This document shows positions 16,092-23,402 of a stretch of DNA of 43,272 bases, one piece after another. The notes beneath the pieces were generated by a model. That model had not been told where the DNA came from, did no database searches, and saw nothing but the letters and a program-made list of their open reading frames with translations. Source of the stretch: Gammaproteobacteria bacterium (GTDB lineage Bacteria > Pseudomonadota > Gammaproteobacteria > Xanthomonadales > SZUA-36); assembly GCA_021772935.1 (NCBI GenBank), contig JAJFLA010000018.1, positions 1 through 43,272 on the forward strand, given 5' to 3'. The number at the start of each line of letters is the position of its first letter. The stretch's first letter is position 1. Both the position numbers and the translations under genes were made by a program.

Positions 16092-16267
16092 GAACTAATT
16101 TTGAAGGGCAGTCATTCACTGGCAGCCCTTTGTTTACACTTGTGAACGGCAGGTTATATAAAGCCCAGTTATTTTAGTTTCTCTTCTAACGATATGCTAA
16201 GCTTCCAAACCAAGCTTATTGGTATCGATAGCACCGGTCTACAAATCATTCAATAAGAGATAAACAA

Positions 16268-16984
16268 ATGCAATATATGATGAAAAAGCTAGCTAATATC
16301 ATATTTTTCCTCGCCATCTGTATCATGACATCTTCTGCATCAGCGGCGTTTACCTACCAGCTAGACGATGGAAGTGGTGAATCCAGTTTGGGATGTGGCA
16401 ATTGTGGCACTATTTGGCTTAACGCGTTTCAGACTGTTCCTTCTGGCACTTTGATAACTGATATTGATATTGCCTTTGGTCACAACGGGAATTCTGATGG
16501 CCCACCCGATGGCACGCCCATTTCTGTTTTTTTGTGGGAGGACCCCACGAATGACGGTGACCCAACTGATGCGATTGTTGTGGCTACCGTGAGCGGTACG
16601 GTGCAATCAAGTCATACAGACACGTTCATAAATTTTGTTTTACCGACTGCAATTTCCTTGACAGAAAACGAATGGTTTTTCGTCGGTTTCCAATCCACTG
16701 ATTTTGCTGTTTCGCGCGACACCACATCAAACGCTGGACAAAGTTGGATTGCGGCTTGGAACGCCGGAGAGGTTCCTGATCCCGATAATCTTCTAAGCGC
16801 TAGCGCTGCCTTAGGTGAGGCCGGTTCTTTAGGATTTTCAGGGAATTTTCTTATTCGTGCAAATGCTACGACTGCCCTTGTTCTAGCGCCGGTTCCTGCT
16901 CTTTCGGAATGGAGCCTATTATTGTTGGTACTATTATTGGGGTTTATTGGGGTACGACGCAACGGGATTAGGATTAAGGATTAA
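16268..16984 (+). CDS. IPTL-CTERM exported protein
   Basis: A 238-residue protein with a signal peptide (MMKKLANIIFFLAICIMTSS) and a C-terminal sorting-type tail: VPALSEWSLLLLVLLLGFIG followed by VRRNGIRIKD. That is the tripartite pattern (P-x-L-S-E-W motif, transmembrane helix, basic end) of IPTL-CTERM proteins. The intervening ~180 residues are beta-rich and acidic (DGDPTDAIVVATVSGT, NEWFFVGFQST), suggesting an adhesin-like or surface domain. No sorting enzyme gene is visible in the window. The next 200 bp is a MITE. Confidence 0.75.
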   Translation: MQYMMKKLANIIFFLAICIMTSSASAAFTYQLDDGSGESSLGCGNCGTIWLNAFQTVPSGTLITDIDIAFGHNGNSDGPPDGTPISVFLWEDPTNDGDPTDAIVVATVSGTVQSSHTDTFINFVLPTAISLTENEWFFVGFQSTDFAVSRDTTSNAGQSWIAAWNAGEVPDPDNLLSASAALGEAGSLGFSGNFLIRANATTALVLAPVPALSEWSLLLLVLLLGFIGVRRNGIRIKD

Positions 16985-16996
16985 GGGGCCGGATAC

Positions 16997-17189
16997 GAAT
17001 GGCACTTACTTAGCAACGGGAAGTGTTCAATTTCAACGACTTAGAAAACTATCGGTTCATGTAGTAATTATTACTTACTAGTGGGTAGTCAACAAGTTGA
17101 ATTCAATAAAATCAAAAAGTTGGAATTGTTTGGCGTTTTGCTAAGCGATTGATTCATCAATTATATTGCGCCTTAAGTAAGTGCCATTC
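16997..17189. mobile_element. 193-bp MITE with 16-bp terminal inverted repeats and 11-bp target duplication
   Basis: The ends are GAATGGCACTTACTTA (16997-17012) and TAAGTAAGTGCCATTC (17174-17189), perfect inverted repeats. GGGCCGGATAC is present directly on both sides (16986-16996 and 17190-17200). The uninterrupted site occurs at 3473-3501 with the same downstream sequence, which establishes the insertion. The interior is A+T-rich and non-coding. No transposase with these ends is in the window, so it must be mobilised in trans. A target duplication of 11 bp would suit an IS4-like or IS1-like partner. Confidence 0.8.
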
Positions 17190-17218
17190 GGGCCGGATAC
17201 ATTTTGCTAGAGAAGGAC
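17190..17218 (+). repeat. GGGCCGGATAC dispersed repeat, interrupted copy
   Basis: GGGCCGGATACATTTTGC plus TAGAGAAGGAC is identical to 3473-3501. The 11-bp start is duplicated on the other side of the MITE. Confidence 0.75.
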
Positions 17219-17667
17219 GTTATGGCCGAACGCTGCTGTTGATAACACCGATATTTGACCTCCACGAGTATCCGCTTACTGACTAAAAAGCGGACACTCA
17301 GAAAATCACGATCATGAATAGTACTGTGTCAAAATTGTGTACCACTTAAATGACAACTTTCGGGGCAAAACCGGTTAGTCACCTGATGCAGTGGCCTACA
17401 GCAGTTAAAATCCAGAAGCCACCCATCAGCCAACTGCCAAAACACGAGGCTCAATTGTTTTGTTCCAGACACCCATGAATTTTTGCAGGGAAATTAATGC
17501 TCAGGTATCCATGTTCATCTGGATTTACAACCATAAAGCGATAAATGTGGCGAATGTCTTGAAGATTAGAAGTGTTTTAAGATCGCTACTCCAAAACCGA
17601 CGGAATTTGGCCACTCTCAGGTGTGCCAGTTGCACTGGAAAAACACTGACCCACTAAAGCTGAACTA
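17201..17667. other. Intergenic repeat region
   Basis: No supported gene was found in this stretch. It holds the remainder of the GGGCCGGATAC repeat and the contiguous R1 repeat (17272-17404). Nothing was recognised in 17405-17667; a 65-codon open frame there has no Shine-Dalgarno or family signature. Confidence 0.5.
17272..17404 (+). repeat. Dispersed repeat R1, contiguous copy B (~133 bp)
   Basis: This copy runs without break from the CCGCTT/AAGCGG hairpin, through GAAAATCACG and TTGTGTACCACTT, to GGTTAGTCACCTGATGCAGT and GGCCTACAGCAG. It shows that the two halves at 5723-5780 and 5981-6063 belong to a single repeat split by an insertion. Confidence 0.75.
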
Positions 17668-18723
17668 CTACATGATTGCAGTCAATTGAAATACATATCC
17701 CGCCAGCATTGAACCAAACAGGCCGAAGAGGATGTACAGTGCAAAGACTGGTTTTCGAACCAGTGCATAAACAGCAAGGGCGGCTGGAATAGACGACACT
17801 GCTCCTGAGGTGATGAAGGACATGGCCGCTCCCGGAGTCATCCCCATATCCATGAGACCTGCAATAAGGGGAATGGCCGCATAACCATTCATATATGCCG
17901 GTATGCCCACAACAGAGGCCAGCGGAATTGCAAAATTACTCTGGCTTCCGACCATATTTACAATCCATTCCGCCGGTATGTAAGTGACCATGATGCTCTC
18001 CAGGAAGAAAGCAAAAACCATCCATTTACCTAGAAAAAAGCCATTGTTATAGATTTCTAACTGAAATATGTTCCGACGTTCCGGGTTTTCCCAAAAACGC
18101 CAGAACACCCTGATTTCTGCATTTGCGTCAAATGATTGCTGGCAACCGCCACTGCCCTGACTTCCCTTTAAGGGTTGGTGCAGGAGGCCGATTTTTTGCA
18201 ACCCAAATACCGAAAACCCTGCCGCCAGTCCCATTCCGATAGCAGCAACCGTCTTGGCCATTGCGAAATCCAAACTGATACCGGATGCGGTAATAATAAA
18301 CATCTCCGGGTCCATAATCGGCGAGGATATACAAAAGGCCATTACGGGTGCTAGGGGGACCCCGGAAGCCAGCATAGCGGCGATCAGCGGGATAACACCA
18401 CATGAACAAAAAGGCGAAAGCGCCCCTGCAAGTGAGGCCGCCACGATGGTTAACCAGGATTTTCCTGAAAATACCCGTGCTATGTGAGCATCGAACCCGG
18501 TTGCCTTCGCAAGGCCGGCAAATGAGATGGCAAGAAAGAAAAACGGTGCGATTCCTGCCATGGCCCGCAGTGTAAAAAGCAGGCTCTGGGGCGCCTGTGC
18601 CCGATCAAGAATGGCCAGCCCCGAGAATGCCAGGACCAGCGTGATAAACACACGGTCAGTGATAAGGCCGTGGAAACGCCGGGCGGGCTTTGAGAGCTGA
18701 ATGGACTTGGCAAATAGTTCCAA
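17668..18723 (-). CDS. DUF318/SO_0444-type metal(loid) efflux permease
   Basis: A 351-residue inner-membrane permease with about eight to ten hydrophobic helices. The signature LAGALSPFCSCGVIPLIAAM (about residues 92-111) contains the CSCG motif of the DUF318 permease family, which includes the organoarsenical exporter ArsP and SO_0444-type Cu/Zn efflux proteins; a second half-repeat (SVVGIPAYMNGYAAIPLIAG) follows at about 270. The gene follows an ArsR-family repressor with an 80-bp gap that contains an operator-like palindrome, so induction by a metal or arsenical is likely. Which ion it exports is not decided by sequence. Confidence 0.8.
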   Translation of the reverse strand: MELFAKSIQLSKPARRFHGLITDRVFITLVLAFSGLAILDRAQAPQSLLFTLRAMAGIAPFFFLAISFAGLAKATGFDAHIARVFSGKSWLTIVAASLAGALSPFCSCGVIPLIAAMLASGVPLAPVMAFCISSPIMDPEMFIITASGISLDFAMAKTVAAIGMGLAAGFSVFGLQKIGLLHQPLKGSQGSGGCQQSFDANAEIRVFWRFWENPERRNIFQLEIYNNGFFLGKWMVFAFFLESIMVTYIPAEWIVNMVGSQSNFAIPLASVVGIPAYMNGYAAIPLIAGLMDMGMTPGAAMSFITSGAVSSIPAALAVYALVRKPVFALYILFGLFGSMLAGYVFQLTAIM

Positions 18724-18734
18724 GATAATTCTCC

Positions 18735-18776
18735 TGTTCTATATTTTTGTATTACCAGTTACATAGAAATATAGTT
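18735..18776. promoter_or_regulatory. Operator-like inverted repeat between arsR and permease
   Basis: GTTCTATATTT and GAAATATAGTT form an imperfect inverted repeat around a ~19-bp centre, in the arsR-permease gap. The arm GAAATATAGTT recurs in inverse orientation at 19140-19150, next to the arsR promoter. Two sites sharing this arm suggest the ArsR protein binds both before its own gene and before the permease. Confidence 0.45.
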
Positions 18777-18803
18777 CTAAAAAAACGCTCGCTTTAGCTG
18801 AAT

Positions 18804-19106
18804 TCAAAATTGGGGCTCTGCGGCACAGCAATGTTCTGTTAAAAAAGAAACGATCCCCGCAATATGATCGTAATTGACAAAACAGCGTAGCACGGTCCCT
18901 TCCCGCTCCTGGCGAACCAGTCCAACGCCTCTCAGATGACTCAAGTGGTGCGAAAGTGTTGAATTCGGGATATCGAGAATTTTGCGGATTTCGCCGACTG
19001 GCATACCGCCCTCACCCACCTGAACAAGCTCACGCACAATTCTGAGTCGTGTCGTGTTTCCAAGTTGGCTCAACAGTGAGGCAGTGGTAGCGTAATCAAG
19101 CTTCAT
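18804..19106 (-). CDS. ArsR-family metal(loid)-responsive repressor
   Basis: A 100-residue winged-helix repressor. The region LGNTTRLRIVRELVQVGEGG opens the domain, and the recognition helix is in IPNSTLSHHLSHLRGVGLV (about residues 46-64). The classic ELCVC-type metal site in the recognition region is absent; instead a Cys pair lies near the C-terminus (TEHCCAAE, residues ~92-99), as in ArsR variants that bind As(III) or related ions there. It represses its own promoter and probably the downstream permease. Confidence 0.85.
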   Translation of the reverse strand: MKLDYATTASLLSQLGNTTRLRIVRELVQVGEGGMPVGEIRKILDIPNSTLSHHLSHLRGVGLVRQEREGTVLRCFVNYDHIAGIVSFLTEHCCAAEPQF

Positions 19107-19112
19107 GGCAAC

Positions 19113-19141
19113 ACTTTAAAGAAGAATAATAGTAATGTCAA
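19113..19141 (-). promoter_or_regulatory. Sigma70-type promoter of arsR, probably leaderless
   Basis: On the minus strand, TTGACA (19136-19141), a 17-bp spacer and TAAAGT (19113-19118) form a good promoter. Its -10 ends only 7 nt before the ATG at 19106 and no Shine-Dalgarno lies between, so the mRNA would begin at or very near the start codon. The operator-like arm overlaps the -35. Confidence 0.55.
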
Positions 19142-19150
19142 CTATATTTC

Positions 19151-19173
19151 CGGTAATACGGTAATACGGTAAT
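19151..19173. repeat. Tandem 8-bp repeat CGGTAATA, nearly three units
   Basis: CGGTAATA-CGGTAATA-CGGTAAT lies immediately upstream of the arsR -35. It could be a regulator site or a slippage-prone tract that alters promoter activity. Confidence 0.6.
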
Positions 19174-19307
19174 TTACTTAAAATCGAAGACGGTATCTGT
19201 GCTCCAAAATCCGGTATAACCAAAGTTTATAAGCTAGTTATAAATCCCTCTTCCGGGAAATCCTCAACTATTGGGGCCGTTAGGACAATTGTGTTGCAGT
19301 CGGGCTA

Positions 19308-20429
19308 TCAACTCGAATTGCCCAGGCGGTTGTAGCTTGCCATGACACGTTTCAATGCATCATGGTCAATGGCTTCAAGCAGGTATCCGGGTGGTTTAAT
19401 GGTCGGTAGCGACCTGGCTGCGATCATCGCGTTGATGACAGCCTCTTCCACGGCATCTACCACCGCCGCATTAAGGCGGTCGCAATGAGCATCATTTATC
19501 CAGTCCATGGTGAATGTGCCGGGCTGTGGCTCCCCTATCGCCGGCATATAGATCGGGTTCGCCGTCGAAAACGCGAGCATCAGGTCACCAGAGTAATGGC
19601 CACCGGAAGTGCCGCTACGGCCAATCCCTAATGCCCCGCGTTTCGCGAGTCGCTGCAACTGGATCGGCAGCAGCGGTGCATCGGTGCCTATGATCACTAT
19701 GATCGACCCTTGTTCGCCCGAACCGAGCTCGGTCAGTATCGCATTTTTGTTCAGGTGGTGGCCGACCGGTACACCGAGGATATTGAGTTCGTGCCTTGTA
19801 CCGAAGTTTGACTGCACCAGTACACCAACTGTATAGGGCTTTTCGTCGATCTCAAGCAACCTCGAACTGGTTCCGGTGCCCCCTTTAAACTCGTAGGTCT
19901 GCATCCCTGCGCCACCACCCACATTGCCCTCCGCGACTGGGCCGGGGCCCGCTGACTCAATCGCCTTGAGGACATGTTCTTCACCTACATGACGCCCACA
20001 GATATCGTTAACCAGCCCGTCATAAGTTTCGGCAATTACCGGCATCGCCCATGCATGGTTGTTTTGAAAGTATTGCTGGTAGTGTTCTATCATCCAACCT
20101 GTTGTTGCGTGGTGGACGACACCTACCGAGTGTGTGTTGGTGAGGCAGATTGGCCCGAAAAAATACCCTGCATCCCTGATCCAATGGCTGCCGGTCATCT
20201 CGCCATTACCGTTGAGATCGAATTGCCCTGCCCAAACGGGATGAGCTTTTGCCTCCTTACCCCTGGGCAGTATCGCGGAAACCCCTGTATGAATACCTTT
20301 TTCGTCATCATGCAGGGTGCAGAAACCAACCTCGACACCCGTTACGTCAGTGATCGCGTTATTCGCTCCCGGGCTGCCGTGAAACGGCAGACCCAGGTCC
20401 CTGGCTCGGGGTTTGGTTTTCTCATGCAT
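19308..20429 (-). CDS. P1 (DmpA/BapA-type) self-processing aminopeptidase
   Basis: A 373-residue enzyme of peptidase family S58 (DmpA/BapA). AITDVTGVEVG and HTGVSAILPRG mark the N-terminal half, and GGGAGMQTYEFKGGTGTSSR (about residues 171-190) matches the family's central loop. Autoproteolysis should occur between Gly241 and Ser242 in GEQGSIIVIIGTDAPLLP, freeing the serine nucleophile. Known members remove N-terminal L-, D- or beta-amino acids from amides and short peptides. No signal peptide is seen from this ATG, so it should be cytoplasmic. Its start overlaps the MFS stop by 8 bp (ATGCATGA), so the two genes are coupled. Last gene of the receptor-led series. Confidence 0.85.
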   Translation of the reverse strand: MHEKTKPRARDLGLPFHGSPGANNAITDVTGVEVGFCTLHDDEKGIHTGVSAILPRGKEAKAHPVWAGQFDLNGNGEMTGSHWIRDAGYFFGPICLTNTHSVGVVHHATTGWMIEHYQQYFQNNHAWAMPVIAETYDGLVNDICGRHVGEEHVLKAIESAGPGPVAEGNVGGGAGMQTYEFKGGTGTSSRLLEIDEKPYTVGVLVQSNFGTRHELNILGVPVGHHLNKNAILTELGSGEQGSIIVIIGTDAPLLPIQLQRLAKRGALGIGRSGTSGGHYSGDLMLAFSTANPIYMPAIGEPQPGTFTMDWINDAHCDRLNAAVVDAVEEAVINAMIAARSLPTIKPPGYLLEAIDHDALKRVMASYNRLGNSS

Positions 20430-21555
20430 GTTGGGTGTACCTGCTCTGCGAGTTGAAGATATAGGCCAGTACAAACAAGACCAGGCTAACAAGCACACTG
20501 CCTGCAACCAGGTAGTTGACGGCAATGAAACTTTCACTGGTCACCATGTAAGCGGCGACAGCCGGACCCGCGGCGCCCCCTGCGCTGTGAAATGCCGGCG
20601 CGGCGGCCACACCACGGCCACTGCGATCAATTTCATTGACAGCCGCATACTGAAACGCCAATGAGTAGTTCCAGACAAAATTATACAGGGCTGAAGAAAC
20701 AAACAATGTCGTAGCAGTGAGACCGCTGCCGAGAAAAGCCACAGCGACGACCGTAACAACGGCGGCAACACCCAGTGGGCGAAGTCGCCCGAAACGATCT
20801 CCACACCAGGAAGCGAACAACGCGCCTGCGATGCCGAATGAGACACCGCCGGCGAGGCTCAAACCAATCTGTTGCTTGTCGATACCCGCCGTTTCGCCGA
20901 TCAGTTCGATATACGTCCAATAGCAGCCGACATTGAAGAAAAAGAAAAAGCAACCGCCGAGTGCGAACAATGGCGCGGGCCTCAACAAGCTGGCACGATC
21001 ACGATAGTTTGCCGCAGCCTTGCTGTTAGCAGGGAACCAGCGCAACAGGGATAGTGCTACCAGATCAAGGATTACCAAGGACACCAGCAAGGCATCAATG
21101 CCGCCGAGCGCTGCGAGATACGGCCCCGCGACCAGCCCGATCACCTGGAACAATACCTGGGCCGCGATAGAAAAGCCGAAATTTCTATCGGGTTTATCAC
21201 CATCGGACAGTGCGGTCAGCGCCAGCGAGTAAGCTGCGCCGCCACAAAAACCCACCATAAGCTGCGCTATCAGGAACGGTAAGAACTGGTCAACAAAGAT
21301 AGAAATGGTGTTGCCGGCTATCAGCCCGGTCAGCGTCAGTAAAAGTGCCTTATGCCAATCGATACGCCGTACCCAGATTGCCGCCAGTGCGGCACTTAAT
21401 GTCGAGCCCAGCATTACTACCGACGCGAACAGACCAACCTGCTTTTCACTAAACCCGAGGCTGTGGACCACCTCGCCGACCAGCAGTGGCAGAATCAGAA
21501 ATGAAGCAACCGCGATGAAACTGACACCGATCGCTGCTGCCAGCTTAGCCCGCAT
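20422..21555 (-). CDS. MFS transporter
   Basis: A 377-residue major-facilitator protein with about 12 transmembrane helices. The helix 2-3 loop AAIWVRRIDWHKALLLTL has the basic character of the family's conserved motif, and the central loop near residue 185 is charged (NSKAAANYRDRASLL). GAAGGTG precedes the ATG. It sits between the YtcJ-type amidohydrolase gene and the P1 peptidase gene, with overlap to the latter, so it probably carries a substrate or product of these hydrolases across the inner membrane. The cargo cannot be deduced. Confidence 0.8.
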   Translation of the reverse strand: MRAKLAAAIGVSFIAVASFLILPLLVGEVVHSLGFSEKQVGLFASVVMLGSTLSAALAAIWVRRIDWHKALLLTLTGLIAGNTISIFVDQFLPFLIAQLMVGFCGGAAYSLALTALSDGDKPDRNFGFSIAAQVLFQVIGLVAGPYLAALGGIDALLVSLVILDLVALSLLRWFPANSKAAANYRDRASLLRPAPLFALGGCFFFFFNVGCYWTYIELIGETAGIDKQQIGLSLAGGVSFGIAGALFASWCGDRFGRLRPLGVAAVVTVVAVAFLGSGLTATTLFVSSALYNFVWNYSLAFQYAAVNEIDRSGRGVAAAPAFHSAGGAAGPAVAAYMVTSESFIAVNYLVAGSVLVSLVLFVLAYIFNSQSRYTQHA

Positions 21556-21603
21556 ATTGCACCTTCATCCAGAAATCCGGGGCAATATGCGGGCTGATGG
21601 GTC

Positions 21604-23361
21604 TCATTGGGCCGCGGGCACTTCACCCTCGCGGGATTCTAAGAGACGGCCTTCGAAAAAGGTCATTGTGACCTCCGTTTCCCCAACATCATCGATTGGT
21701 ACTTCGAACAGGTTTCTGTCCAGCACAATGAAATCGGCTGATTTACCCACTTCGACCGAACCTGTCACCTCGCCCAGCCTGAGTGCCAGGGCCCCATTAA
21801 GCGTGTAGATACGGAGTGCTTCTTCCAACGTCACCGCCTGTTCCGCCCATAACTGACCTTCCGTCACACCGGTTGGGTCACGACGGGACACCAGGGCCTC
21901 GATACCGCCCCAGGGGTTCGCGCTCGGCGTGACGGCCGGCCAGTCGGTACCGGCCACGACCAGGGCGTTGGAATCCAGCAAATCCCGTACCGGAAAATAC
22001 AGTTCACCACGACGCCCTAACGCAGAAACGATCGCCCCAATAATCGGCGACGGGTGCCAGAGTATCGGTGAAATATCAGCGACTGCATCAAGCGCCGCGA
22101 ATCTCGGCACATCATCGGGGTGAATGTAACCTGCGTGTGCCAATTCATGCCGCAAGCCACTGAACCCGTTCGCTTCACGCGCGGCTTCTATCGCATCGAG
22201 TCCGACGCGCACGGACCTGTCGCCCGCTGCGTGCATCTTGACGGTGAACCCATTTGCATCGAGCGCGATCAGGTCCTTTGCCAGCGTTTCCAGCGGGACA
22301 TGCAGGTTGCCGGTGAACTGGTCCCCATGAACATCATCATGTAGATAGGGATCCAGCATCGCGGCGGTCCTGGCAGGCGTCGGCACGCCATCGAGGAAAA
22401 TTTTTACGAAATTGGTAGCCAAATGGTTTGATGCGTAACGATCGCGAATACGCTCTAATTCGCTCACGTCCAATGGTTCGGTCCTGTGTCCATACTGTGT
22501 TCTGATGCTGGCTGCTAAATGCACGCTCAACCCACCATGATTATTATCGACATCATGATAGGCGACCATCGCCGCCGACTCGTAGGCGCCCGCATCCTTG
22601 ATCCCGGTAATGCCAAAAGCGGCAGCCATCCGCAGAACTTCTTTAACTGCCGCGACATATTGCTCCGCTGACCAGTCCGGGACTGCCTTTCCGCCCATGC
22701 GCGATGCAGTTTCAAACAGCAGGCCATTCGGTACACCATCGGCATCACGACCGATAGATCCACCTTCTGGGTCAAGTGTGGAGTGTGAGATGCCCGCGAG
22801 TTCCAGCGCCTTCGAGTTAAACCAGGTGTTGTGATAGGAATCATCGTTCAGCACTACAGCGATGTCACCGGTGATCGCATCCAGCCACGCGCGTGGGGAT
22901 TCAATCTCGTATTGTTCGAAAAATGCACTCCCCCACTGACCGCCGATAATCCATTGGCTGTCTGGGTTTTTCTCAACGCATCCACGCAGCGCATGCGCAA
23001 CTTCATCCGGGTTTGACTGAATCGGGAACTGGCAATGGTAAAGAGAGCGGACCGCGCCCATGACGGGGTGAACATGGGCATCGTTGATGCCCGGCATGGC
23101 CATTTTGCCCTGCAGATCGACTATCTGAGTACCTTCACCAACATAAGTAGCTGCGCCGACACTATCGCCCACATAACTGTATTTTCCATCCTTGATCGCG
23201 ACCGCCTCGGTCCAGGGCTGTTGTGGATTTACGGTATAGATTTTTCCATTGGTCAACAGAGTATCTGCAACCTCCACTTGCTTTGTGGTTTCCTGAGAGT
23301 CGGGGCCACAAGCGGCCAGGAATACAGGGATCAACACCAGTAAAATTATTTTCCTCATCAT
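21604..23361 (-). CDS. YtcJ-type amidohydrolase lipoprotein
   Basis: A ~585-residue metal-dependent amidohydrolase. The signal ends with the lipobox VFLAAC, so it should be membrane-anchored in the periplasm. Zinc-ligand motifs are readable: GINDAHVHPVMG (HxH, near residue 95), KMHAAGDRSVRVG (His, near 376), ELAHAGYIHPDDVPRF (His, near 404) and VVAGTDWPAVTPSANPWGGI (Asp, near 474). The YtcJ/deformylase-like group cleaves formamides, imides and related cyclic or linear amides. The start is GTG 23364 or ATG 23361/23358; GAGG at 23367-23370 best fits the ATGs. It lies between the CehA-type gene and the MFS gene on one strand. Confidence 0.8.
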   Translation of the reverse strand: MMRKIILLVLIPVFLAACGPDSQETTKQVEVADTLLTNGKIYTVNPQQPWTEAVAIKDGKYSYVGDSVGAATYVGEGTQIVDLQGKMAMPGINDAHVHPVMGAVRSLYHCQFPIQSNPDEVAHALRGCVEKNPDSQWIIGGQWGSAFFEQYEIESPRAWLDAITGDIAVVLNDDSYHNTWFNSKALELAGISHSTLDPEGGSIGRDADGVPNGLLFETASRMGGKAVPDWSAEQYVAAVKEVLRMAAAFGITGIKDAGAYESAAMVAYHDVDNNHGGLSVHLAASIRTQYGHRTEPLDVSELERIRDRYASNHLATNFVKIFLDGVPTPARTAAMLDPYLHDDVHGDQFTGNLHVPLETLAKDLIALDANGFTVKMHAAGDRSVRVGLDAIEAAREANGFSGLRHELAHAGYIHPDDVPRFAALDAVADISPILWHPSPIIGAIVSALGRRGELYFPVRDLLDSNALVVAGTDWPAVTPSANPWGGIEALVSRRDPTGVTEGQLWAEQAVTLEEALRIYTLNGALALRLGEVTGSVEVGKSADFIVLDRNLFEVPIDDVGETEVTMTFFEGRLLESREGEVPAAQ

Positions 23362-23402
23362 CACTACCTCAATTTTCGCGTTTGATTTGTGGGATTTATG
23401 CT

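Noticed and set aside
16021-16100. Integron attC site near the hairpin
   Set aside because: No GTTRRRY/RYYYAAC core pairs were found and no integrase is present.
17460-17657. 65-codon open frame as a gene
   Set aside because: It has no Shine-Dalgarno, no family signature and lies in repeat-derived sequence.
20430-20537. N-terminal extension of the P1 peptidase as a signal peptide
   Set aside because: It reads the MFS coding sequence in another frame; the ATG at 20429 overlapping the MFS stop is the natural start.
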